This document shows, piece by piece, positions 24,451 through 36,759 of a stretch of DNA of 64,000 nt. The notes below the pieces were generated by a model. That model worked only from the letters and a program-made list of their open reading frames with translations. It was not told the DNA's origin and made no database searches. Source of the stretch: Cycas panzhihuaensis (lineage: Eukaryota; Cycadophyta). The stretch is taken from contig CM041465.1 in the NCBI GenBank assembly GCA_023213395.1, positions 184,581,741-184,645,740 of the forward strand, written 5' to 3'. A program made the position numbers and the translations under genes. Every line of letters begins with the position of its first letter. The first letter of the stretch is position 1.

Positions 24451-24839
24451 AAATTCTTGGCACAAGACTATCAAAATGGTGGAAATGGTTGATATTCTTG
24501 GAGTTGAAACCCAAAATTTTAAGAATTTTGAGGTTGTCTCTTCTAAGTTAATTGAAAATTTTCCTAAGATTCCTCTTTATACCATTAAGGTACATTTCTA
24601 ATGTGCCCTTTAATAGATCACTAAGATGAAAGGTTTATCCATCATGGAAGAGCTTAAGTTTATATTTGTAGGCATTTCTATGTTTAACTTAAGTATTTCC
24701 TTAATTAGAAATAATTTTTTCTTAATGCTTGTAGCATTGGACAACCTAATTCGAGCAAACCAATCATTATATTTTATCCATATTAATTCAATGAGCATCA
24801 TGATCACTATAACATTATTTCTTTTATCATTTGTATCAT

Positions 24840-25320
24840 GAGTAGGTAATGGACCATAAAAAGGTGTATTATTGACAAAGGTACTACCACCAATGATATT
24901 TCTCTTCATCTTCTTTACCCCCTTGGAATTTTAACTTTTGAACTCATGAGTTGGGTATACCAAGGTTTCAATAAAACTTGAACTATTTTGTTAAGCAAGG
25001 TATCACTTCCTCTTACCCATCACAATAAACTATCATTATAAATGTTTCCATCATTAACTTGGATCTAGACTATAACATGTTATTAGGTGGACCTTGGATC
25101 GACTAAATAGGGGATGTTTATTCCTCTCTCTTTAGTGCATTCCAATTTGTTAAAGAGGGAGAGTCCTAAGTGGTTTTATATCATAATAAACCCTAATAAT
25201 AATATATCTCCATCATTCATGCCCTTTCCAAGGAAGATGAGATTGAACCTTCCTTTATCTAACCTAGCTTTAGATAATAGTTCCAAGCTAAGGGACCTAG
25301 TACTAATAAAATGATAAAGA
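24840..25320 (+). pseudogene. Gypsy-D retropepsin remnant
   Basis: An active-site-like IDKGTTTNDISLHLL (family D-T/S-G-A..N..S) lies near 24868-24912. About 180 bp further on is LDYNMLLGGPWID (near 25070-25105), the second conserved protease block (LG.PW). The lysine in the active site replaces a serine or threonine, so it would not work. The protease would have cut the gag-pol polyprotein. The stretch 24451-24840 before it is the gag/protease linker. Confidence 0.65.
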
Positions 25321-26090
25321 TTAAAGATGTTCATATAGATAGTTTGGTTATCTATAACCTGAACCTATTTAAAAATGATGAACCATCCTCAAATATTTTG
25401 TTGATTCATCTCCTAATCTTCCCCCTAACCATCACAAACTTAGCTTCACTAAGTTCATTTACCCTAACTCTCTTTTGGTGTCAAAATCTTAAGAGTCTCT
25501 TATAATAACTTTACCCATTGATCCTACCCCTCTAAATACTGAGGAGGCTAATATTCCACTCATTGGCAACGCCATTGATGCTAATACTAGCATTATTGAT
25601 GAGCTTTGTATTACCAACATTGGAGTAACACTTCTCTGAAGAGATCTACTAGATTAAGGAACCTTGCATCAAGGTCTTATATATTTCTATATTAGACCAT
25701 TTTGATATGATGAAAACCTACCTTTGTATAGTTGTATACTATGTCACTTCTCTCTTTGGAATTAAGCCCAAGCACAAGTGCCAACAACCTCTCCCCATTG
25801 TATGTTAGAATAATCCCCCATCTAAAAATAAAGCCTAGGTTGCTTATGATAGGACCTTACAACTACATAACTATAAAGTGGGAGGCATGGTGCTAAAACT
25901 TAAATATTTTCATGAGAAACAATGTAAGTTTACACCCAAGTGGGTAAGTCCTTTCCATATGATTAAGGATGCCAATAATAGAGCTTATTGGATTTTAATG
26001 ATGGATGAGGTAGACTTAACAATCTAGTTAACTCTTGACTCCTCGATCTATACTATGTATAACTTGTCCTCTAGTTTACTCTGCAATGAG
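25321..26090 (+). pseudogene. Gypsy-D pol junction and integrase C-terminus
   Basis: Coding remnants after protease (NTEEANIPLIGNAIDANTSI near 25535-25595) lead within about 250 bp to an integrase C-terminal domain (VLKLKYFHEKQCKFTPKW near 25890-25945, then FHMIKDANNRAYWILMMDE near 25955-26010). RT, RNase H and the integrase core, about 2.5-3 kb in the family, are missing. An internal deletion is the simplest reading. It is not functional. Confidence 0.65.
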
Positions 26091-27600
26091 CCTAAACTAC
26101 AACATACTTTGAGACAAGTATAAACTATATGTACATTCTTTTTATGGATCTACTTTGTTCTTATTCTTACCCTCACCCTTTGGGTTTTGAGAAAAAGATA
26201 TAAAACAATGAGTAGTGAATTCATTATACGTTTAGAATGAGGGGCATTACTCTAAGAAACTGATGAAAGGTTAGGTCAATGGTTTCCTTGATGACTATAT
26301 AACTGATGGACCTTGATCACTATTTTGTCCTAGAATATTTCCCTTGTTAATAAATCCTTGAAACTTTTTGACAAGGGATTTGATCCCTATGAAGCATCAT
26401 TTAGTTGAGCATTGTTTGAGAATGTATAATTATGACACTCTCTTACTTGACACTCCTTAGATATAAATAAATGAAATATTATCAATTATTTTGAATTGGA
26501 GGTTCATAGGATCTAAGGGTCTCATGCTAGATTGTGTGTTATCTCTTATGAATGATCACTTAGGTGTCATTAGTGATAGTTAACTCTCAAACTAGGAAGA
26601 ATGATCCTTGCAACTTGTCATGTTAATTTGCCTTGCTCTAAGATATATTACCTTTATTCCTTATCATCCCTCATCTCCTCTTGAAACTCCATTCCTTATC
26701 TTAATGTCTTATACATATTTCCTATAAGTTCTTTTCTTATTAGTCTCTTATCAAATGGGGGATAAATGGGGGAAATAAGGTTAAATTTATTTATATATTT
26801 ATTATAAAACATATATAAAAAATAAGATCTATATATGTATATCATCAAAAGACTATGTGTAAAAAACATGGTGTAGTCTTGACCTCCATAAATGTTCATA
26901 AGGCTTTAAAGAGCTACAATAGTCACTCCCAACACTCATGGAGTGGATTTAAACATTCTCCAATCACCCCTTTACTTTAGCACTTCTCAAGGTTTCACAT
27001 CATATGTGCCCTACAATGGACCAACTCCATCCCCACTACCCTTGTCACTTTGTGTACCTACCTCAGAAGCTATCAAAGGAAGAGGTCAACCTATTTATAA
27101 TATATCATACTCTTTATAACTACTCAATCCTCCTCCAAAATGATGTTCATGTCCCTCATATCTACTACTTTCTTCTCAAGATCTCTCACTTAAGTGTCTA
27201 GTGGATAGAGAATCTCATGTACTCTATAAGTGACTGTTAAGTAGGATCTATCCTTTTCGTGAAGAATAACCACTTCTAGACTTCATAATAGAGGCTTACC
27301 TAGTCGTTGAGTAATGGAGAGGATCACATCCAAGCTCTAGTGTATGGCTATGTGGCTTACCATGTTCTCCCCTTCACAAAAATTAGATTTGGTTAGTCTT
27401 ACATCCTACTAAAGAATGACCAATTATATTTTCAATCAAAGAAAAATGAAAGGTTTAGAGATTATTTACCTATTATGTAGCCTCCTCATTGACCTATGAT
27501 GCTAGCTTCTCCTTTTCCAATTAGTGGTGCAACTAGGGATTGATTGCCCTAACCCTAGCCCTATCTATCACCTCCACCCTGTGGGGGGCTCCCTTTATCA
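26091..27600. other. Unassigned AT-rich DNA, possibly Gypsy-D 3' region
   Basis: Some readable peptide stretches occur on the plus strand, but none belongs to a family I recognise. No LTR edge, repeat pair or RNA gene is visible. Confidence 0.4.
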
Positions 27601-28450
27601 TGTGGCAAGCTACTTTTAGCACCACCCTATCCTCTTTGGCACCCTCCTCTATTAGTATCCTCTCCATTAGAGGCCCAAGAGATCCTAATATAAGGGTCAA
27701 TAATAAAATCTACTTGCATAATTTTATCCAAGGGTGACACCCCCATATATTTCATTTTACTCTCTCTAAGGCACCTCTATTTAGACCTCGTTGCCCACTA
27801 GTTCATCATTGGCTTATTCTCCTTTAAGTCTCTTGTCACCTCCTTGGGGTAGATGATACTCAAATGATCAAATAACTAGGCCTAAAGGATGTAGTATGAA
27901 AGCTCTCCTTGATCTTGTTGTCTAATGGTTGTCAAATTCTCCTATATATACCTCATAATGAGCCAAGCTTAGTTATACCTTACTCCCCTCTTGTATATCT
28001 TAATCACTGAGACCTATTTACCTAGAATTCTAAAATAATTCTACTAGTTAAAAATGTGAAATGAGATCACTAAGGCCAACACTCTTTGCCCTAAAGGTAT
28101 CCCATCCATGCCTTATATGGTTTGGGGGTCCACTCTATTATGGACCCAACAATATATAAAACCTATTAAATGTGTGTATGCCTAACCTCAAGCCCCATCT
28201 GCTAGCATGGAGGTAGCCTCACCCTCCTCCATTAATTAGAAATACCTAGGATCTTCTTGATATCACTTGGGATAATTCATAAGTCCTCTATACTGTGAAA
28301 TCAAAATACAGTATCCATAGGCAATCAATGGATAATGAGATCCCTAAATAACCTTGTATCTATTGCGAAAGAGCTAGAAAAATATGCCCTCAACACCTTA
28401 GACCTTTGTTTCATGGCTCTGTTACCATTGTTTAGGTCATCTCTAATCTC
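27600..28450 (-). pseudogene. Unrecognised decayed coding stretch
   Basis: On the minus strand, from about 28140 down to 27640, one frame reads for about 160 codons with scattered stops (MDGIPLGQRVLALVISFHIF, FDHLSIIYPKEVTRDLKENK, LDKIM and DFIIDPYIRIS). The spacing (an aromatic-H-L block, a lysine/proline block, a W..RS block and a D-PY end) is reminiscent of the plant mobile domain family of transposon-linked proteins, but the match is loose. It could equally be a gag-like relic. I cannot name it. Confidence 0.3.
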
Positions 28451-28559
28451 ACAAAGTAGGTGACGATCATCATCTCATAATTTGATATGTTGTGGTCTTT
28501 GCAAAAATATGAGAGAGTGATTAGTCCTAATAAAAGACATTTATTCTATCTCTTACAAT

Positions 28560-28800
28560 TCCCATTCCATCAAAATTTACCTTTAAAATCTTAAAATTAG
28601 GTTAATAAGCCCTCTTTCTTTCAAAATTTTCTAATTTAATAGTGGTGCCCCATCACTTTATAATAGACATCATTAAATTCAAAGTGATCCCATCATTATT
28701 TTAATAATACTACCAAAATTTGTGGCAGTACCACCAAAATTTTCAATGGCATATTAGATAATTTGATGGGGTCCATTGAATTGTGATAGATTGATACCAT
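28560..28800. repeat. Diverged copy of the palindromic stretch at 31517-31740
   Basis: TTTAATAGTGGTGCCCCATCAC here matches TTTAATAGTATCACCCCATCAC near 31517 in most bases. Both are followed by repeats of CTACCAAAATTT. It is a short, old duplicated segment without coding content. Confidence 0.45.
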
Positions 28801-30300
28801 TAAAACATAAAAAAATAATTTAAAAACTCAATTAAAATTATTCTAAGAGTTTTCAATGATTAGAATTCATCTTGCAGTCCCATTAAGTATTACCATACTC
28901 TTGATTTAGAAGGAATTGTGACTTTGCTCTCTATTTGACTATTTTGGATGGATTTTGATGTTGAACCCCCCTTTAAAAGCCTATTCTATTTTCACTTAAA
29001 GAAAAAAAACCTATTAAAACTCACCAGATATACTTCCTATGGATCCATAGCCAATCTTGCTCCCTACTGTAACTCATGGCCTACCAAATGGATCCCTTGT
29101 CTTCTTACTTCTGTCATGGGCACTTTTTGTTTGTAAAATGGTTTGGTAAATATGAATAGATTTTCATCCCTTTTTATAACTTTTTTCACTTTTTTTTTTC
29201 ACTCTATTTCTTTTGGATAATCTTAGTTTTGCTTGTGTTTTGTGGCTTTTATGGGTTTTAGTACTTGTTTATTTTAGTTCAATGATTTAATGTAGTTTTT
29301 TAAGGTTCACATACTTTTTCTTATAATCCCCCTTTTTCCTTTAAAAAAATAACTACCCTATCTTGCTTAATATCATATGAATTTATCTTTTACCTTTTCA
29401 ATTTAATTCTATCTAGATTATCATCATTCTATAACCCATTCCACTCTTATTTATGGTAGTTATTAAGGATTAACTCCATAATTACCTCACTTTTTAGTTA
29501 TATTTTAATTACTTAGTTGGGGCATGTTTTGAACCCTAGTTTCTTTTTACATTCTAATCATCTTTGTACCCCTATTTATATTATTATCTTATCATCGATC
29601 ACACTCGTGCCTTATTTACTCAAGGACCATTAGCTCCAAAATTCCTTCACATATCTCTAAGTTAATAGGGAGATTATATGATCCATCCACTCCATCAAAA
29701 TACCTAAGAAAATAAGGTATTCACTTTAGAGCATCCCATTTTCTAATAACTACCACCATAGACTACCACCTTGGAATATAGGGTAGGTTGCATGATGATT
29801 TTATCCCCACTTACCACTTGGTAATTTGGGTCCAGGTCGATTAGGTTATTTAGTGACATCAAATCTTAGTTATTATTGAGAAAACTTGATCTAACTAACC
29901 AAAACCAACCACCAAGATTTAACTATTTTGCAACAATAACAAGGATTTGAAACTATAATAAATGCAAGTATCAAAAACCAAAGATTATTCAACATACATA
30001 AGAAAGCATACACATTACCTAATACATATATTTTAATGTGGTAAAACCCTAGCAGAGTGCTAGGGAAACACCCACACAGGAAAGGTATTGATCTTTATTA
30101 GTTAGGAATGAAAGATTGTACATGTAGTCTCTACATAATTTCCATAGCAACAACAACTAATAACTACCCCTTCACAATGTAGTGTAATATAATATAATAT
30201 AATACAATTACCCTAAAAGTGAGTTACAAGGAAGGCACATCAATTATAGCCATCAGATCTAGGTCTTTTTGATGAATGGCCTAGATTCCATTTGTGGGGG
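28801..30300. other. Unassigned AT-rich DNA
   Basis: I see no gene, RNA or clear repeat pair. From about 30020 the text (GTGGTAAAACCCTAGCAGAG) resembles the R/U5 part of plant copia LTRs. Confidence 0.4.
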
Positions 30301-30305
30301 TTTGA

Positions 30306-30326
30306 GGGGGGGGGGGGGGGGGGGGG
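30306..30326 (+). repeat. Run of 21 G, followed by C-rich text
   Basis: A pure G run is followed within about 12 bp by a run of C on the same strand, so this DNA could form a hairpin or G-quadruplex. It lies in a possible LTR fragment (about 30020-30571). Run length is prone to sequencing error. Confidence 0.8.
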
Positions 30327-30612
30327 TGGTTCCACTCTCCCCCCCCCTCTCCTCTCAGCCAAGGGGGGCTGATGCTCCCCTTGGATCCCCCCAAGGAAGA
30401 TTGGTGGGGAAACCGTACTGATAAAGCTCCAAAAAAAATTAAAGCCTTCCCATAATTATTGTCACATATTTAACGATTATGGATCATCAATATTCTATAA
30501 TGATTGAATCCTACTTAATACTATAATACATATTCAAATATAAAGTAAGAAAGTAAAGTAAAGTGTTAACATATCCTTTGATAAAAACATCTTAATATTT
30601 GGGATAGGTCAT

Positions 30613-30933
30613 GTGATGGTCTCATTGTCATGTACTATTTGGTATTTTAGATCTAAATTATTCATACCCTTTAGGACTTTTATATTTGATACTATTTTAG
30701 CCCACTATGGCTCTAATATAGAGCAAAACCTATTGTGGCTACTATCTTTGACCCCTATACCACCTATAAATACCCTTTTTTTTTTGGTCCCTTCTGAACA
30801 TCTTTCTTACCCTCCTCCATATATCAAGCAGTCCCTTGGTCAAAATTTCATGAGTCATGATTATATTCATGGTATTTTTATTAACACAAATGCGAGAAGT
30901 CAAGGAAACCCTAGACCTTCTACTACTGCCTAG
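30613..30933 (+). other. Short open frame of unknown meaning (106 codons)
   Basis: The frame is open but matches no family I recognise. It has a polyphenylalanine-like spot from a T run and a tail YIKQSLGQNFMSHDYIHG that looks coding-like. It may be a remnant of a gag region. No promoter or polyA context is evident. Confidence 0.2.
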
Positions 30934-31516
30934 GTTATTAACTCTTTCCAGTGAAGTTATTGTAAGTGTAAGACTTTTCCTCCATCTTGCTATAAACAAC
31001 CTCACTGAGTGTACTATTATTATGGGTGCCTTTTAGGATGCATCTCATGCCTAACTCTCTCACATTATCCTTTATATAAATTTTCTCTTAGTTTTCAATT
31101 AATTAATTAGCATATGTCAAACCCTTAGCCCCTAGCTTCACATATTTGCTAACTCAGATAGGTCCCTCTTAACATCGTTCACTCACGTTCAAATTTTCTA
31201 GGTTCTTAGAGCCTAAAATATTGAAGTTGATAGTATTATTTATGGAATCCTCACCTAATGCTTATAGTTGTTATTCATTAACAAATTTTAGTTTATTATA
31301 GCACTTTAATCACTAAGATTTAATTGCCAAAGGGAAAAATATTTTCTCAAAATTTAGCTTCCTTAGTCGTTACGTATTATTTCTTATTCATTTTATAATT
31401 CTACTTCGTATAATTAGCCCCCCTCATTTACTATCTCTTGGATTTATGTCTGACAGTTTTTTGGATTTTGTCAACTTAATTTAGCTTGAAATATTTGCCT
31501 AACTACTTTTTAAAAT

Positions 31517-31740
31517 TTAATAGTATCACCCCATCACATTTACATTAACCCCTCCAAATGTTTAATAGTATCTTACCCCATCTAGGTAGGCACTACAAAA
31601 AAATTGATAATGTGCAATATACCACCATTATTTATGGTGATATCACTAAAATTTATGGTAGTACTACCAAAATTTTTGATAGTACTATCAAATTGGTGAT
31701 GTTGGCCTTGTAAATTTAATAATATCCCCTTGATTTTGAT
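31517..31740. repeat. Cluster of short perfect palindromes
   Basis: Within 70 bp there are four inverted sequences: CACCAT...ATGGTG (31623-31639), GTGATATCAC (31637-31646), GGTAGTACTACC (31657-31668) and GATAGTACTATC (31678-31689). The stretch is related to 28560-28800. It might be a MITE-like remnant; no terminal inverted repeats or duplications are fixed. Confidence 0.5.
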
Positions 31741-32614
31741 AGTATCAATTGTTACACTCTTGAAATAGAAAAAAACTTTATTTCGCATTTTGTTTGATCT
31801 TTTCCATTAGACTAAACATAACATTGAGGTACTATGTGTATAATACAAGTGATTTCTTACCAAAACTATGCTCTAAGGAGACCTATTTAATCTTATTAGC
31901 TTATTTGGTATTGGACTTTTGGATTTTTAGCACTCTTAGACTATTGGATTTTTAACACTCTTGGATTCTTAGACTTTGAGATCTTTTGCTTCTCCTTTGG
32001 TTGTCCTTTTATTTTGAACTCTTTCTTGTGAGATTATATTATTATGTGCACTTATTTTATAGGTATTGGATGCTTATTATAATGCTTATTAAAAAGTTGT
32101 AATGATTCTCTCTTGTTTATAAAGCAAAACAACTAGTTGGAAGTGTATTTGATGAAATCCTTTGGTATCCCATTGCTTAGGGATTTCTCCTCTTCATCTT
32201 AGCTTATTGAAATCATAATTTTCTACATGCTTACTCTCTATTTTTTAATAGAAATTAGTTGTTCTTAATCACCATTATTGACCACCTTCATTTGATTTTA
32301 AAAATAAATTAGCAATAACTTTATTTCCTTCTTATTTGAGGAACAAGATTTGCCATTAATTTGTTTCCTTTATGTTGCCTACTTAAGTGAAAATTGTTAT
32401 AGCTAATCTTGCATAGATTTGCTTATAGTTTTATTCATTAATAGTGTGTATTTCATTCGTTAACTTAGAGTTTTCCAATTGTTGCTTGTTAGAATTTATA
32501 GTTGGCCTACTAATTAGTGGATCTTCCCTTGATTATGGTATTATTAGGAATAGTTTCCCTTTGCTTGCTCTTAATTGGCTTGATTGCCTACTCTTTGCTT
32601 TAGATCTACTCTTG

Positions 32615-32960
32615 GATGCTAGTATTACAAGTGGATTATTTAGACTTCAAAGTATGATTTTAAGGTGGTCACCACTTTCATATGTAAATATAATTAGCAT
32701 GCAATATTTTTCTTTTTGTTTCTAATTTCCTTTAAGGTTTATATTTTCTATTTAATGCTTTGATATTTTTAAGTTATATTCTCCTTATAAGATTTACATT
32801 TTGATTTTTTGTAGCAAAAAGGATTTATCTAACATTCTCTTTATGTAACCTTGCCTTGATTTATGGTTGTGTTTCTAAATTTTCTTACTTTTTAAGGTAC
32901 TTTTTCTTGAAACTTTAAAAATAAGATATCCTTTAATATGAAAATAAGAAAAGTAATATG
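32615..32960 (+). repeat. Dispersed repeat, copy 2 (partner at 16119-16467)
   Basis: It is direct-oriented and begins ATGCTAGTATTACAAGTGG. It diverges from copy 1 by numerous substitutions and small gaps. Flanking sequence on both sides is not shared with copy 1. Confidence 0.6.
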
Positions 32961-33900
32961 TTAAATTTTATAAAATGGCTTATGTAAAAGTATGTAATCA
33001 AATAGAATATAAATGTAATCACATAATCAATCAAAAATATAATGAATAATAAATGAATAATGATAAGGGCAAAGAGTCAATTATATAAACATAAGAAAGA
33101 ATAGTAAAAGAATTATCATGGTGAGTCATCATAGCCTTAGAAGGAGGACTGGGTGATCTTATTTTCTTTATAATATACATTACCCTTATAGAGATGTGTA
33201 ACATTATTATTATCTAATCACATTTCACTATTATATCAACCTATCAGATCATATGTGAGAGAACATTTCACATCAACTTATAATTACTAGACCACTAATT
33301 AAACATTATATTAATAACTATGAAATTTAATTTTCAACACTCTTGCTTAATGTTTAAATTATAGGATTCTTTAAATATCTTCATCTTCATCTTATTGAAA
33401 CTTCGTGTTGGATCACTAGCTTATTTTCATCCTTATGCTACTTATATCACCTATAAGCACTAATAATAATAAAACCCATATTTACCATACTTATATCATA
33501 TAAGTAAATTAGACCTCATGGCACAGAAATTAAATCACACCACCATATGTAAACTAATATTCAAATAAATATGATTTTCAACTCATCATGACATATGAAG
33601 CATCTCCTTAATAACTTCATATCTTCCATCCATAATATGGATTATAGATACTCCTATATTTGTAATCATACCCAAAGAATTAGACTCCATCACACCACTT
33701 AAAAGTATAAGAGAGTAAGAACCTACAAGAAGAGAGTACAAACAAACACCCAAAATGTAGTTGCTAAAAACTAATGAAACCTTGATTTTAATTGATTCCA
33801 GAAAGGTGATTGAGATACATCTATTGAGAATCAACCTATCTCCTTAATGACAACTCCACATAGTAAGCACTATTAAAACGATAATGGATATTGTAGGACT
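32961..33900. other. Unassigned AT-rich DNA
   Basis: An 82-codon open stretch on the minus strand (33586-33834) is hydrophobic and matches nothing I know. I see no other feature. Confidence 0.4.
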
Positions 33901-33904
33901 TAAA

Positions 33905-35290
33905 CGAGGGTAAGTTACACATAAGATATAGGAAATGTTAAAAAAATAGATTATTCCCTAAAGGATATTAAGATACCTATCATAGATGAAATGGTTACTA
34001 ATGATAGAATCATCAAATGACAAATAATTCCTTTTTCATAGGATGAATATCTAACACAATCTCTAAGCTTTATTATGGAGGAAATTGGTCCTAAACTCAA
34101 AATAGGTTAGGGAGAAGAGATGGCACCTTCAATTGGTCTAGAGGGTGAGATTAAAACAAGTTCATGGATAATAAAATAAATTAGGAATATAAAATTATAT
34201 CTGACTCCCAACCCATTCATAACTTTTGATGAAGAAGGTAAGGCTAGATTTTATCACTGGGATAATAAAGAGAGAATCATTAAGAAAATAATGTTGAAAA
34301 AAAAGGTGGTCACTAAACTCTCCACTTAGTCTACTCATAATAAAACTACACTTAAGTCTTTAGATTTATACATGGCCACTAACCAGGTGGTAAAAGATGA
34401 AGTAGTGGAACTTCATCTTTAGTTATAATAGTTGATGATAGAAAACACCATGATCCATTGAGAAAAAATGGCACTAATACAAGGAGTAGACTAGATGAAG
34501 AACACCTGACAAGATGCTCTAATAGATACCAATGAGGATTAGATAAATGTCAAAACTAAGAATTGGGTTAGTGGGATTACAATGGCTAAGAGGTCATTAA
34601 AACTAAATATTTTATACATAGAAAGGATTTTTACAGAGGAAAATCTTTTAAGACCTAATTCCTAAAATTTCTTCCAGTGAATGGCATTCTTATATAATAG
34701 AATAGGGGTTCCAAAAACTCTAATAAACAAGCTTCAAAACACTTATGCCATAGATTTATAGCCTAAAGGTGATTTTTCCAAACTCTAAAACAAAATAACT
34801 TTAGGAATGACTCAAAGAAAACCATGGCATATAAATTTTATTCCGAAAAGAAAACATATGATAGAGTTTGGGTTGGATAACTATAAGAAAATCACCCTTA
34901 TACTAGAGGGTCTTAAAAGGATTTTGAATGATATTTCTTTAAAATTCTTTTCTTACGTTTAATTTATTAATGCCTCTATATTGAAATGGGGATCTGTAAT
35001 GGAAAAAAATGAGTTTCATAAATTAGGAAATAGAGAAATAAAAAGAAGAAGGTAATAGTTTGACACTAGAATAATAGAAGAAACTAAATAATAGATCAAT
35101 TTAGTATAGTAAATTTCTCTTAGAAATTTAATGGAATCCCAAGAATATAAATTGGAGGAGGTTAGAGAAAAGTTGTACAAAAAGGAGGGTCACTTGGAAC
35201 TCTAGAACCTATAGACTCTACAAGTAATGTATTCATAGTTCAAATCGAATATTAGTGAAACTTCTTTAACCATCAAATAGTAGAATTAAA
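33905..35290 (+). pseudogene. Long decayed reading frame of unknown identity (about 450 codons)
   Basis: One plus-strand frame reads without a shift for almost 1.4 kb, broken only by stops, nearly all TAG/TAA/TGA where CAG, CAA, CGA or TGG would fit. Readable parts include KDIKIPIIDEMVTNDRIIK (start), FYHWDNKERIIKKIMLKKK, GITMAKRSLKLNILYIERIF, MTQRKPWHINFIPKRKHMIE and a charged, coiled-coil-like end. I recognise no RT, protease, integrase, zinc finger or transposase motif. It lies about 1.5 kb upstream of Gypsy-F gag, on the same strand. Ogre elements have an extra ORF upstream of gag, so it may be such an ORF1, but this is inference. A viral or host origin is not excluded. Confidence 0.5.
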
Positions 35291-36578
35291 TACTATCATT
35301 CCTTTATGTTGATAGCCAACTATTCTATCCACTATCCTAGTTGATTTGCTATAATGACTCCATAAAGCTCATGACCCCAATAATCATTATACTATCTATG
35401 CAAATGACAAGATTACTCTATGTATAATAGTTAGAAAATAATCATTATTGCAGACCTTATTAATATAGATTGGCAGATAAAGGGAAAGGGGAGAAATCTT
35501 TGAATCTTTATTCTTGTTTTTCTTTTTCTTTTTTAAGAAAATCTTTTTAATACAAGTCCATTTTTTTTGCTATTAGAGTTCTTATATTATAAAAGAAGGG
35601 TTTTTAGAGGGAAGAGATAAAATGCTATAAAGGTGTTTTCATAGACTAAAGTTTGAGGAAGTGCTAATCAGCATATTGTTTCAAATGCTAAACACCATTA
35701 TTAAGCACATTACTACTATAGTGTTTTAGCTTGAATAGTAAATTTACATTTTTAATATAGAAAGAAATTATGTTAGAAAGTATTGAGGCACATGATGCAT
35801 TCTCCTTTTATATTTCATTATGATTAAGTTGAATTATAAATATTTTATATAGTAATAGCTTTATTCTTTTGTGGTTTATAACTACCATTAAGGAGGCAAA
35901 TAGTTATAATGATATGAAATAGACAATCTTGATATTGTTAAGATTTATTTATTACTTATTTTTATTTCAAGGTTATTTCCATCATTGAAAAGTATAAGAT
36001 GCATGTTAAGGTTTTTTTAGTTGTACCTTGATTTTATCAGATGGTGGTTTATCTCTCAAGAAATAAGTGGGGTATGATTAATCTTTAACAAATTTTTTAT
36101 TGACAATTTTAAGGACATTACTCTAAAGAATTAGTTGATAGTAATCTTTTTTTCTAATACCCTTATACTAACAATAAACCTGCTTTAGAGTCTTTATCTT
36201 AGAGTAAACCTTGTCACAAGTTTTAGGAAATACTTTTATAAAGACCCCCTCTTTTAAATTTTTTACTCTAGTCATTCTTGAGAGGAATTATAAAATCTAA
36301 AGAGGGATTTCATTTATCTAAGTAATCTTGTAGGTGTCATTATGTTATGCTACCCCAAACATCTTAGACCTTAAAGCATTATCAATAGATATACCAAACT
36401 GTTACAGTTAATATTTTATAGGGTGAAGTAGTTACAACCAACATACTATGATTTGAATCTACATCAACAAAAGTGGTGATCGTATTATGTAAGGAAAATA
36501 GTCCACAATAATTTGATATCTCATTTCTACAATACCATGGTTATCTATAAAAATAATCATTCTTCAGTATGTACTATA
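35291..36578. other. Unassigned AT-rich DNA
   Basis: No coding sequence or repeat pair could be recognised. A 5' LTR of Gypsy-F may be hidden here, but no partner copy is in the window. Confidence 0.35.
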
Positions 36579-36591
36579 CATACATATATAC

Positions 36592-36686
<95 letters not shown>
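36579..36686 (+). repeat. Microsatellite (CATA)n then (AT)n
   Basis: About 20 bp of CATA units lead into roughly 80 bp of pure AT repeats. Open frames across it (repeated I-Y) are meaningless. Confidence 0.95.
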
Positions 36687-36690
<4 letters not shown>

Positions 36691-36759
36691 TTTCCTTATC
36701 CTCATCTTTTCTTTCACTCCTATTTTTTGACATGATTTAAAGGATAGAACACCATCCTA

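Noticed and set aside
24610-24909. Minus-strand 99-codon ORF as a gene
   Set aside because: It overlaps the gag/protease linker of Gypsy-D and has no independent support.
30020-30571. Confirmed solo LTR
   Set aside because: No matching target duplication: TATCC after 30571 has no partner before any TG upstream. Kept only as a candidate.
33905-35290. Endogenous pararetrovirus coat or movement protein
   Set aside because: Such relics occur in gymnosperms, but I see none of the usual motifs (zinc knuckle, movement protein, RT) and no viral neighbour.
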